Assembly: GCF_018860805.1 (NCBI RefSeq)
Contig: NZ_JAHKQR010000011.1
Coordinates: forward strand, 800,366 to 864,365
DNA: 64,000 nt
From: Aestuariibacter sp. A3R04
GTDB lineage: Bacteria > Pseudomonadota > Gammaproteobacteria > Enterobacterales > Alteromonadaceae
Direction of reading: 5' to 3'
A program made the position numbers and the translations under genes. The notes under the pieces are model-generated. The model worked only from the letters and a program-made list of their open reading frames with translations, was not told the origin of the DNA and did no database searches. Below, in pieces: positions 47,326 to 55,001 of this stretch (within the stretch, counting starts at the first letter, position 1; every line of letters starts with the position of its first letter).

Positions 47326-48018
47326 TTGCGGCCGTTTTATCCGTTTTCAGCTATTGAGCCGGCAGGTATGGATGGATTAATTTGTTATTTTTCCGGACGT
47401 GATCTCCGCGAGCAGAATGATCACGTAGAAACCTATCATTCACACTTGCAGGACTATGCTCCGCCCTGGCTGAAAACTGTCATACCTTCCTATGATTCTC
47501 TGTTGCTGGTATTCAATCCTTACGAAATAGATAACCATGGTGTATACCGGTATTTAAAAGAAGTGAAAGCTGGTGGTACAAAGTTGCGAACAGCTAAACA
47601 TCACGAAATTCCTGTATGGTATGGTGCCCCCTCAGCCAATGATCTTCATTTGATTTCTGCTCATACTGGCTTGTCTCACGAAGACATTATTCAACAGCAC
47701 ACTGCCACAAGGTTTAAGGTGTTTGCCGTGGGTTTTGCGCCTGGATTTGCCTATTTAGGAGAAAATCCACCATCGCTCAGTATTCCTCGTTTAGCGACGC
47801 CCAGAAGCAAAGTTCCGGCAGGGGCTGTAGCTATTGCCGACAGACAAAGTGCAATTTACCCCCATGTATCCCCTGGAGGCTGGCATTTACTCGGCCTGTG
47901 CCCATTAACGCTGTTTGATATTAGTGAGACGCCTTCAGGCTATTTACAAATGGGAGATACACTTTCTTTTTATTCGATTAAAGAGGATGACTACCGGAGG
48001 TGGCATGGTGGATTCTAA
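47326..48018 (+). CDS. pxpB: 5-oxoprolinase subunit B (PxpB, KipI-like)
   Basis: The 230-residue protein has the KipI-family core: FAVGFAPGFAYLGENPPSLSIPRL, then SVAGAVAIADRQSAIYP-like and PGGWHLLG segments. The start is TTG at 47326, four bases after a strong AGGAGG. With PxpC it forms the ATP-dependent ring-opening part of 5-oxoprolinase. It overlaps pxpC by 14 bases. Confidence 0.92.
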   Translation: MRPFYPFSAIEPAGMDGLICYFSGRDLREQNDHVETYHSHLQDYAPPWLKTVIPSYDSLLLVFNPYEIDNHGVYRYLKEVKAGGTKLRTAKHHEIPVWYGAPSANDLHLISAHTGLSHEDIIQQHTATRFKVFAVGFAPGFAYLGENPPSLSIPRLATPRSKVPAGAVAIADRQSAIYPHVSPGGWHLLGLCPLTLFDISETPSGYLQMGDTLSFYSIKEDDYRRWHGGF

Positions 48019-48943
48019 GATCCTGGTTGTAAATCCCGGGTTGCTTAGCATTGTTGTCGATATGGGCAGAACTCATGGTCAGGACCAAGGACTCAGCGAA
48101 GGCGGTCCTATGGATATTGATGCTTATGAGATGGCGAACTGGCTTTGTGCTAATCCTATACATACACCGGCAATTGAAGTTATTGGAAAATGTGAGCTTG
48201 AAGCGACGGCTAGAATTTCGTTGGCGGTATGTGGGCCTGAAACCACTGTGACAGTTAACCAGTGCCAAGCACCCACGTGGAAAACCTTGAAGCTATCCAA
48301 TGGTCATCGCGTGGTGATAGAACCACACCGTCTTGGTCAAAGGGCTTATATCGCTGTGCATGGTACCTGGTCATTGCGTCCTGTCGCGGGGTCGGTGTGC
48401 ACCATTAGCCGAGAAAATTTGGGTGGCATTGACGGCAAAGGTGGGGCGTTAAAAGAAGGTGACTCACTACCGGGAACGTTTTCATCGTTTAATGATATCC
48501 GAGAAGTGCCAATTGAGCACCGGCCAGATTACGAACTAAGCGAACCATTAGCACTGGTGCCTGGGTATCAGGAAAAACACTTTAGTCATCTGTCACTGGC
48601 GCGTTTCTACTCGTCTGCGTATATGGTTTCGTCACAAATTAGTCGAATGGGGTATCGTTTAAAAGGGCAGAGAATTGATTCGAGTTGTCGAACTATGCGG
48701 TCGGAAGGCATAAATCTGGGTTCTGTTCAGGTGCCGGGCGATGGCCAGCCCATTATAATGATGCGTGACAGACAAACGTTGGGAGGCTATCCCAAGTTGG
48801 GCGCAATTGCTCCCTATGATATTGGCCGCCTGGCTCAGGCTGTGCCCTCAGACGTTGTGTCTTTTACACGAACGGATGCCAATGATGCTAGATGTACTTG
48901 GTTGTTAAGGCACCGGTTTAGATCTTCTCTTATTAAGGATTAG
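48005..48943 (+). CDS. pxpC: 5-oxoprolinase subunit C (PxpC, KipA-like biotin-dependent-carboxylase fold)
   Basis: The 312-residue protein has TVVDMGR-type start (LLSIVVDMGRTHGQDQG), GGPMDIDAYEMANWL and the C-terminal GYPKLGAIAPYDIGRLAQ, all typical of KipA/AHS2. I chose the ATG at 48005 because GGAGG precedes it and upstream residues are the pxpB frame shadow. The final gene follows 10 bases downstream. Confidence 0.92.
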   Translation: MVDSKILVVNPGLLSIVVDMGRTHGQDQGLSEGGPMDIDAYEMANWLCANPIHTPAIEVIGKCELEATARISLAVCGPETTVTVNQCQAPTWKTLKLSNGHRVVIEPHRLGQRAYIAVHGTWSLRPVAGSVCTISRENLGGIDGKGGALKEGDSLPGTFSSFNDIREVPIEHRPDYELSEPLALVPGYQEKHFSHLSLARFYSSAYMVSSQISRMGYRLKGQRIDSSCRTMRSEGINLGSVQVPGDGQPIIMMRDRQTLGGYPKLGAIAPYDIGRLAQAVPSDVVSFTRTDANDARCTWLLRHRFRSSLIKD

Positions 48944-48953
48944 TTTACAGTCG

Positions 48954-49820
48954 ATGGCAGTTGCATTTTTAAATGGTGAATTTTTGCCTCTCGAAAAAGC
49001 CCGAATCTCTCCTATGGACAGAGGTTTTCTCTTTGGAGATGGCATTTATGAAGTGGTTCCAACATTGGCGACCCGGCCTGTTGGTTTGCGAGGTCACCTT
49101 GAACGGCTAGATAACGGCCTGTGTGCATTGGGTATCCACAACCCAAAGAGCGCTGACCAGTGGGAAACCCTTATTGCTGAATTGCTCCGCAAAAACAGTG
49201 AGGAACTGGTATCACATTCAGTGGGGGTTTATATTCAGGTGTCACGGGGCACTGTGATGCAGCGCGCCCATGGTTTTCCTGACAATATTCCACCGACGGT
49301 TTTTGCGTTTGCTTTCGCTACGGCCGCTCCCCCGCTTCCCGATCGCAGCAAAGTCACCCCTTTTAGTGTCATCACCGAACAAGACCGGCGCTGGCAACGC
49401 TGCAATATCAAGTCCACATCGTTGCTAGGCAATGTTCTGCATTTTCAACAAAGCAAAATAGCCGGTAAGCAAGAGGTTATTTTGTATAACGACAAAGAAC
49501 AAATTACCGAAGCCAGTGCTTGCAACGTGTTTGCGGTTGTTCAAGGACACATTGTTACACCACCGTTAGATCACCAAATACTACCGGGTATTACCCGGGA
49601 TATTGTGATAAAAAGCTTATCCAGAGACGGCATTGCCGTTGAGGAGCGTCCATTGACTTTGGCTGAGTTGAAAGGAGCTGATGAGGTGTGGCTTACCAGT
49701 TCCAGTAAAGAAGTTGCGCCTGTAACATATGTTGACGACAAGCCTATCGCTAACGGTGAAGTGGGTGCTGTATGGCAACAAGCTATTGAAAGCTTTAATC
49801 GTTATAAATTTGATTTATAA
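48954..49820 (+). CDS. D-amino-acid transaminase (class IV aminotransferase)
   Basis: The 288-residue fold-type IV PLP enzyme starts AVAFLNGEFLPLEKARISPMDRGFLFGDGIYE, typical of D-alanine aminotransferase. The PLP Lys is K153 in RCNIKSTSLLGN; ITEASACNVFAV and EVWLTSSSKEVAPV bind the cofactor phosphate and substrate. Such enzymes interconvert D-alanine and D-glutamate with 2-oxo acids. Its place at the end of the pxp operon suggests use of D-glutamate or products from 5-oxoproline; branched-chain specificity is less likely from the N-terminal region. Confidence 0.85.
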   Translation: MAVAFLNGEFLPLEKARISPMDRGFLFGDGIYEVVPTLATRPVGLRGHLERLDNGLCALGIHNPKSADQWETLIAELLRKNSEELVSHSVGVYIQVSRGTVMQRAHGFPDNIPPTVFAFAFATAAPPLPDRSKVTPFSVITEQDRRWQRCNIKSTSLLGNVLHFQQSKIAGKQEVILYNDKEQITEASACNVFAVVQGHIVTPPLDHQILPGITRDIVIKSLSRDGIAVEERPLTLAELKGADEVWLTSSSKEVAPVTYVDDKPIANGEVGAVWQQAIESFNRYKFDL

Positions 49821-49849
49821 AAAAAGCCTGCATATTTTGCAGGCTTTTT
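49821..49849. terminator. Bidirectional terminator between the pxp operon and fur
   Basis: A 12-bp perfect stem (49821-49832 with 49838-49849) has A- and T-rich ends on both sides, so it can stop both the transaminase transcript and fur. The fur stop codon adjoins it. Confidence 0.9.
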
Positions 49850-50275
49850 CTAGTCTTTGCCTTCGCAACTATCATCTGTACATTCACCGTAAAGATAGAG
49901 ACTGTGATGGGTAAGCTTAATGTTATTGCGTTCGGCTATTTCGATTTGTCTTTGTTCGATCACTTCATCTTCGAATTCAATAACCTTGCCGCATTTTAGA
50001 CAAACCAGATGGTCGTGATGTTCTTTGTGGCTAATTTCAAAAACGGATTTACCGCCTTCAAAATGATGTCGGTTTAAAATGCCGGCATCATCAAATTGGT
50101 TAAGTACACGATACACGGTAGCCAGGCCGATCTCTTCACACTGTTCGATCAAAATTTTATACACATCTTCGGCACTGATATGCTGATTGGCAGGTTCCTG
50201 CAAGATCTGCAAAATTTTTAAACGAGGAAGCGTTACTTTCAATCCCGCTTTTTTCAGTTCTTTATTTTGGTCCAT
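49850..50275 (-). CDS. fur: Ferric uptake regulator Fur
   Basis: Fur is the iron-dependent repressor. The 141-residue protein has the winged-helix recognition part GLATVYRVLNQFDDAGI and HHFEGGKSVFE. The metal sites are HKEHHDHLVCLKCGKVIEF and the C-terminal CTDDSC. It lies after a gap from fldA, with a chemoreceptor gene between them. Confidence 0.97.
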   Translation of the reverse strand: MDQNKELKKAGLKVTLPRLKILQILQEPANQHISAEDVYKILIEQCEEIGLATVYRVLNQFDDAGILNRHHFEGGKSVFEISHKEHHDHLVCLKCGKVIEFEDEVIEQRQIEIAERNNIKLTHHSLYLYGECTDDSCEGKD

Positions 50276-50313
50276 AAATTACCACTTTTGGGAGCGCTTT
50301 TGGTTTACCGGAC

Positions 50314-50319
50314 ATTATA
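50314..50319 (-). promoter_or_regulatory. Candidate fur -10 element
   Basis: A perfect TATAAT on the minus strand lies 39 bases upstream of the fur ATG. The -35 is unclear. A Fur box was looked for by eye and not found. Confidence 0.4.
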
Positions 50320-50335
50320 GGTACTTTACTCAGAT

Positions 50336-50539
50336 TTAAAAGTAAAAGCGAAAATTTGCAGCCAGAAAAACGGTGAGAAGGGCGTAGGGTAAGCTGATAT
50401 TTAACGCAACCCGTCGCGTGTTCAGCGGACTGCAGGTGAAACCTGTTTCAGCAAATTCGCTGCCCTGAAATACGAGGCATTCCCACTTTCTATTGCTGTT
50501 GCATGGCATACAAATGTTACACTTATGTATTGCGGACAT
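50336..50539 (-). CDS. Possible small Cys-rich membrane protein
   Basis: This 67-residue frame has five Cys in its first half (CNICMPC, then ECL and TCS) and a hydrophobic C-terminus (LNISLPYALLTVFLAANFRF) that could span a membrane. I do not recognise it. It has no strong ribosome binding site and lies in a region without other genes. It could be chance. Confidence 0.25.
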   Translation of the reverse strand: MSAIHKCNICMPCNSNRKWECLVFQGSEFAETGFTCSPLNTRRVALNISLPYALLTVFLAANFRFYF

Positions 50540-50694
50540 TCTTTTTTTAAAATCACGTTTTGTCTATTTGTTGACATTAAGCGACATTATGTTGCCTGTT
50601 TTTCTCTTTTTCTTGTATTTTGTCGTAATTTTATATTAGGTTAACCACATATCCTTGTTAATTTTTTGTTGGCTTTTTAATGGGTGCTGGTATA

Positions 50695-52701
50695 ATGCGT
50701 TTGACTGTCGTTCAGAAAATCACTCTCGGTTTTTCCCTATTCGGATTTTTGCTCCTTATCACCAGTACTCTGTCTTACTTAGGGCTTAACAATATTCGCA
50801 ATGCGGCAGAACGTGTGGTGAATGAAAAAATGCCACTACAAACCCGCATGATGTCGTTAAAGAGCGACGCCCTCTCTTTAGCGGCTATTACCACCAACGG
50901 CTTTTATGTTGGTGATAAAACATCCCTTGACACCAATTTGGGGCAGTTTTCAAAAATGGTGACACAATTCGAGGGGCAGTTATCTGAGTTGAAAGAGAAA
51001 TTTCCAAACAGCAAAGAAGCGAAAATTGCGTCTAATAGTGCCGAGGTGTTTATTAGTAAAAGCAGGCTGATGTACCAGTCCATCGATCGCCGCATTGCTG
51101 TTCATTCTCAACTGCAATCCTTGGAGTCACGGATCGTTGCAGCGATAGATGAAGCCGGTGCACTTATGATGGATTTGAGCTTTTTACAAACCGATACACC
51201 AGGAGTTGAGGCGTTGGCCGGCCTCGGGACTAATATCGATAACAAACTACTGAATTTAAGTGAAACGGTTTCTGAAGTTGTGAAATCAGATGGGCAACAC
51301 CTGTCTAGCGGTATTCTGGATGACCTTGACTATCAACTTAGCAATTTACAGGTAGATATTGATTATTTGTATCGCATGGCAGAGGGGATAAACACAGACG
51401 GCATAATTGAGCATTTTAACGACCAGTACGACACCATTACTTCAGCTATTACCAATGCCAACGGGCTTATTGCTTTACAAAAAGTAAAATTGGAGCAAAT
51501 AGACGTTATTGCGCAGGCCAGAGGTGATGGCGCACAAGCACTGAATGATGCTGCCAGTGCCATTAATGTGCTTTATGACGAGGTATCAAATTCAGCGCTG
51601 GAAGGGCAGAAGGTTATTCTCAGTACCGTGGATGAAAGCTTGTTGGACACTTTGATCGTTTCCGCTTTTGGTTTGACTGCTGCCGTTATACTGACGCTAG
51701 TTGTCAGGCGTAGCATTGCAAAACCACTGAGAAAAATAAATTATGGCCTGACTAAAATCAGTGAGGGTGAATTAAATATCAAGTTAATGGATACGGGCAA
51801 TGATGAATTCGCGGATCTTGCCGAAAAAGTCAACCGCCTCACTGAGGCACTCCGGGTGCTTATAGGTAATATACACACTCAGGAGGAGCACTTGTTAGCA
51901 GTGTCCCGGGAAAGTGTCGCCATGGGCGAGCAAAGTTTGAAAGAAGTCGACAAACAACGCGAAAAAGTGCATGAGACTTCGTCGAATACGGCAGACTTGC
52001 GAGAAAGCAGCCGACGAAAACTCGAAGATATCCTGGTGGCGATGGACGCATTGAACAGCGTTGCAGACAATACGGTTAAGATATCCTCGATGGTAGACGA
52101 GAATCGTCAGCAAGTGTCTCAACAAGCAGCACAAGCTGCTGAATCGTCTTCTATCATTCATCGGTTGGAGGAGAATACTAAGTCCATCGGGAGTATATTA
52201 GATGTCATTAAAGCCATTGCCGGTCAGACTAACTTGCTGGCGTTAAACGCCGCTATTGAAGCTGCCAGGGCTGGGGAGCAAGGCCGGGGTTTTGCTGTGG
52301 TAGCCGATGAAGTTCGCACTCTGGCGAGTAAGACCCATGATTCCACAGAAGAGATAGAAACTATGATTGCCAGTTTGCAGCGGGATGCTAAACAAGCTGT
52401 TAGTGCCATAGAGCTTAGTATGGACAAATCTCAACAATGTGTAGATATTAGTCAGGGTGTATACACACAAATGGCGGGGATTCGGGACTTGATTGCGCAA
52501 TTGCAGAAAATTAACCAGAGCTTTGTGGCAGATACCCAGCAGCAGGACAGGTTACTTGCTGAAGTTGCTGATAATTTGGCGGTTATTGTTACCCTGACCG
52601 ATGCAAGTGCCGAAAGTACGCGACGAGCGAATCAATTGAGCAGTAAAGTGGATGATCAGATGGAGCACCTGCGCACTGTGGTAGAACGCTTTCACTTGTA
52701 A
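50695..52701 (+). CDS. Methyl-accepting chemotaxis protein
   Basis: The chemoreceptor is about 668 residues. TM1 is close to the N-terminus ([18 protein letters not shown]), followed by a roughly 290-residue periplasmic helical sensor, TM2 near residues 325-345, and a HAMP domain ([23 protein letters not shown]). The signalling hairpin's tip [37 protein letters not shown] is canonical. There is no C-terminal CheR-binding pentapeptide of the NWETF type. I prefer the ATG at 50695 (GGGTG upstream); an in-frame ATG at 50680 is possible. Ligand unknown. It lies between fldA and fur, which are adjacent in enterobacteria. Confidence 0.92.
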   Translation: MRLTVVQKITLGFSLFGFLLLITSTLSYLGLNNIRNAAERVVNEKMPLQTRMMSLKSDALSLAAITTNGFYVGDKTSLDTNLGQFSKMVTQFEGQLSELKEKFPNSKEAKIASNSAEVFISKSRLMYQSIDRRIAVHSQLQSLESRIVAAIDEAGALMMDLSFLQTDTPGVEALAGLGTNIDNKLLNLSETVSEVVKSDGQHLSSGILDDLDYQLSNLQVDIDYLYRMAEGINTDGIIEHFNDQYDTITSAITNANGLIALQKVKLEQIDVIAQARGDGAQALNDAASAINVLYDEVSNSALEGQKVILSTVDESLLDTLIVSAFGLTAAVILTLVVRRSIAKPLRKINYGLTKISEGELNIKLMDTGNDEFADLAEKVNRLTEALRVLIGNIHTQEEHLLAVSRESVAMGEQSLKEVDKQREKVHETSSNTADLRESSRRKLEDILVAMDALNSVADNTVKISSMVDENRQQVSQQAAQAAESSSIIHRLEENTKSIGSILDVIKAIAGQTNLLALNAAIEAARAGEQGRGFAVVADEVRTLASKTHDSTEEIETMIASLQRDAKQAVSAIELSMDKSQQCVDISQGVYTQMAGIRDLIAQLQKINQSFVADTQQQDRLLAEVADNLAVIVTLTDASAESTRRANQLSSKVDDQMEHLRTVVERFHL

Positions 52702-52727
52702 CAAAGCGAGCCGTAGCTCGCTTTGTT
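52700..52727. terminator. Terminator between the chemoreceptor gene and fldA
   Basis: An 11-bp perfect stem AACAAAGCGAG/CTCGCTTTGTT (52700-52710 with 52717-52727) with a six-base loop lies between two convergent genes and overlaps the chemoreceptor stop. T-rich sequence follows only weakly. Confidence 0.7.
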
Positions 52728-52734
52728 GCAGTGT

Positions 52735-53259
52735 TCAGGCAAGTTCTGCCAGACATAGTTCGTCGTGAAGTTGTTTACACCAGGTTTTTACCCGTTCTTC
52801 AGTTAGTTCCGGCTGTCTGTCTTCATCGATACCCAAACCTACAAAGTGATTGTCGTCAGCCATGCCCTTTGATGCTTCGAAATCGTAACCCTCAGTGGGC
52901 CACTGGCCTACGAGGATAGCACCACGGGGTTCGACGATATCTCTTATCATTCCCATGGCATCCAAAAAATATTCCGCGTAGTCTTCCTGATCGCCGCAGC
53001 CAAATATAGCCACGAGCTTGTCGTTGAAATCAATATCTTCTAACTCGGGGAAAAAATCGTCCCAATCGCACTGTGCTTCGCCGTAATACCACGTAGGAAT
53101 GCCAAAAATGAGCAGATCAAATTCAGCGATTTGTTCTTTACTGCTTTTCGCGATATCGTGAACCTCAATGAGGTTTTTTCCCAGTTCTTTTTGAATCATC
53201 TTAGCGACGTGTTCGGTATTACCGGTATCGCTGCCAAAAAACAAGCCCACACTTGCCAT
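52735..53259 (-). CDS. fldA: Flavodoxin FldA
   Basis: This 174-residue FMN electron carrier starts MASVGLFFGSDTGNTE, whose SDTGNTE is the FMN phosphate loop. IPTWYYGEAQCDWDDF and FGCGDQEDYAEYF are the isoalloxazine loops. The ATG at 53259 is preceded by GAGG; the GTG 6 bases earlier is not needed. It forms a leftward run with the DUF2788 gene and ybfF. Confidence 0.96.
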   Translation of the reverse strand: MASVGLFFGSDTGNTEHVAKMIQKELGKNLIEVHDIAKSSKEQIAEFDLLIFGIPTWYYGEAQCDWDDFFPELEDIDFNDKLVAIFGCGDQEDYAEYFLDAMGMIRDIVEPRGAILVGQWPTEGYDFEASKGMADDNHFVGLGIDEDRQPELTEERVKTWCKQLHDELCLAELA

Positions 53260-53290
53260 AATCACCCTCTATTTGCACTTGCCACTGATA

Positions 53291-53524
53291 TTACACGCCA
53301 GTACTTAGCCAAATAATTTCAATGATACCTTTTGCGACAAAGCCTAAGGCGCCAAGGCCAAGAACACCATATGTGACAACTCTGCCAATCATAGGAACAT
53401 CATTGTTTTTTAGCACATCGTGTACCGCATAACCCATTAGGACAAACAAGCAGACAAGGCCGCCGTAAAGCATAATGGTTTCAATTAATTCGTAATTTTC
53501 AGCAAGCATAATTTCATTAGTCAA
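53291..53524 (-). CDS. DUF2788 small membrane protein
   Basis: The 77-residue protein has two membrane helices (about residues 16-36 and 45-70) separated by VHDVLKNNDVPMIGRVV, the DUF2788 pattern. The family commonly sits beside fldA in marine gammaproteobacteria. Role unknown. Confidence 0.85.
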   Translation of the reverse strand: MTNEIMLAENYELIETIMLYGGLVCLFVLMGYAVHDVLKNNDVPMIGRVVTYGVLGLGALGFVAKGIIEIIWLSTGV

Positions 53525-53615
53525 TTATCCGGCCGTGACTATATCACATTGTCTGTTTCTTTCGCAGTGAAAACGGCGTAATTTTATCCCACAAACAGTA
53601 GGTTTACCGCAATGG

Positions 53616-54398
53616 TTATTGACTAAACAAAAATCGCTCTACAACGTTATTAAAAGCAACCGGTTTCTCTGCGTGCAGCCAGTGTCCAGCGTTTTCGATA
53701 ATGTGTGCCCTGGCGTTTGGAAACCGGCTAACAATGGCTGGTTGCATTTCTTTTTTTATGTACTCGGAGTTGCCACCTTTGACAAAAAGACTGGGATGGG
53801 AAAAGCTTTTTTCAGTATCTGGCCAGCCCCGAATATTTTCATAGTTCTCGGCTAAGTCTCTTAAATTGAAGCGCCACTGCCATTTTCCCTCAGCTGTTTG
53901 CCACAGGCCTTTTAGCAGAAACTGACGAATGCCTGATTCCGGGATCGCTGAACTCAATTGGCTGTCTGCATCATTGCGGTTGTTCAGGTTGTCAAGGTTA
54001 ACGTCAAGCAATGCTGAAATAATAGTGTTGTGAAGCGATGGATACACAACAGGTGCAATATCTGCTACTACCAGTTTCTGCACCATAGCAGGGTTATTTA
54101 ATGCCATTAACATGGCGACTTTCCCACCTAGGGAATGACCGATGACATAAACGGGGCCATTGACGTGGTTTTTGACAACAGGTAAGAGAGCTTCAACACA
54201 GCAATTTAATGTAAACCCCGATACATGTGCGGATTTTCCGTGATTAGGTAAATCAACGGCAAGCACATTGCAGGATTTTTCAAAGTGTCGATGTATGAAG
54301 CTCAAGTTATCCAGTGAGCCAAATAAACCGTGAATCAATACCAATAATTCATTTGAGGTGGGGTGATCTGAGTATTTGAAGTGAATATGAGTGGACAT
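53616..54398 (-). CDS. ybfF: Alpha/beta-fold hydrolase YbfF
   Basis: This is a 260-residue esterase-type hydrolase. HGLFGSLDNL is the oxyanion loop, the nucleophile Ser lies in GHSLGG, and the catalytic His in ENAGHWLHAEKP. The ybfF-fldA-fur neighbourhood matches E. coli. Substrate unknown; acyl esters are likely. Confidence 0.9.
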   Translation of the reverse strand: MSTHIHFKYSDHPTSNELLVLIHGLFGSLDNLSFIHRHFEKSCNVLAVDLPNHGKSAHVSGFTLNCCVEALLPVVKNHVNGPVYVIGHSLGGKVAMLMALNNPAMVQKLVVADIAPVVYPSLHNTIISALLDVNLDNLNNRNDADSQLSSAIPESGIRQFLLKGLWQTAEGKWQWRFNLRDLAENYENIRGWPDTEKSFSHPSLFVKGGNSEYIKKEMQPAIVSRFPNARAHIIENAGHWLHAEKPVAFNNVVERFLFSQ

Positions 54399-54445
54399 GA
54401 ATTAAATCCGGAATCAGGCAAGGGAAGTGTGAAGTAAAAGACAAA

Positions 54446-54482
54446 ACTTCGCACTATTTCATGACTGGAAAAAGTGCGAAGT
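54446..54482 (-). terminator. Possible terminator of the hns-like gene
   Basis: ACTTCGCACT at 54446-54455 and AGTGCGAAGT at 54473-54482 form a 10-bp stem with a 17-base loop; the minus strand continues TTTTGTCTTTT. It lies 11 bases after the H-NS-family stop. Confidence 0.65.
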
Positions 54483-54492
54483 CTGTGAACAA

Positions 54493-54885
54493 TTAAATTG
54501 CGAAATCCTCTAGGGATTTGCCATTTTCCAGTGCTTGTTTATAAACACGCGGCATGCGACCAATTCCAGTCCAGCGGTGAACGTTACCGTTTTCGTCCGT
54601 TAACTCGAACTTAATCGGGCGCTTTTTACCGGTTCCATTTTTTTCCACAGGAGCAGATTTTAAATCGTTAATATCAAGGCCTGCTTCTTCAAGTTGCTTT
54701 TGAATTTCAGCTATTTTTTTAAATTTTTCTTGTTTGGCTTGTTCTTCGACCTTTTCTTTTTCAACACGCTTGGCTATGATGCTCGCCAGTTTTTCCTGCA
54801 CTGCTTCCAGTTCAGTAATGCTCAATTCCTTAACAGCACCTTGTAAACGTCTTCCATGAGTGAGTATGTCTAAAAATTCGCTCAT
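54493..54885 (-). CDS. H-NS-family nucleoid-associated protein
   Basis: The 130-residue protein has an N-terminal coiled-coil oligomerisation part rich in Glu/Lys (residues about 10-70) and the C-terminal DNA-binding motif HRWTGIGRMP near residue 105. H-NS silences AT-rich DNA; the AT-rich tracts at 36870-37015 would be natural targets, by inference. AAGG precedes the ATG. Confidence 0.93.
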   Translation of the reverse strand: MSEFLDILTHGRRLQGAVKELSITELEAVQEKLASIIAKRVEKEKVEEQAKQEKFKKIAEIQKQLEEAGLDINDLKSAPVEKNGTGKKRPIKFELTDENGNVHRWTGIGRMPRVYKQALENGKSLEDFAI

Positions 54886-54942
54886 TAATTAACCTTAATC
54901 CAAATATATAAAAATCCATTGGATGATAGTTAAATTTTGAAG

Positions 54943-54975
54943 AAATTAAAAGTCACAGTGTGTGACTTTTAATTT
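54943..54975 (-). terminator. Terminator of the ETF-ubiquinone oxidoreductase gene
   Basis: A 15-bp perfect inverted repeat with a GTG loop (54943-54957 with 54961-54975) lies 26 bases past the stop. The minus strand after the stem has T-rich sequence. Confidence 0.85.
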
Positions 54976-55001
54976 AAATCATTCATTACACTCTTTGTTT
55001 G

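Larger units (their letters stand above)
50276..50694. other. Intergenic region between fur and the chemoreceptor gene
   Basis: On the minus strand TATAAT (plus-strand ATTATA at 50314-50319) lies 39 bases before the fur start and is a good candidate -10. The rest is AT-rich, particularly 50540-50680, with T runs, and holds one doubtful small frame described separately. Confidence 0.5.

Noticed and set aside
50688..50696. Perfect extended -10 element TGGTATAAT near the chemoreceptor start
   Set aside because: It overlaps the start codon at 50695, and transcription from it would begin inside the first membrane helix, which is needed. Probably coincidence, unless used for an internal start.
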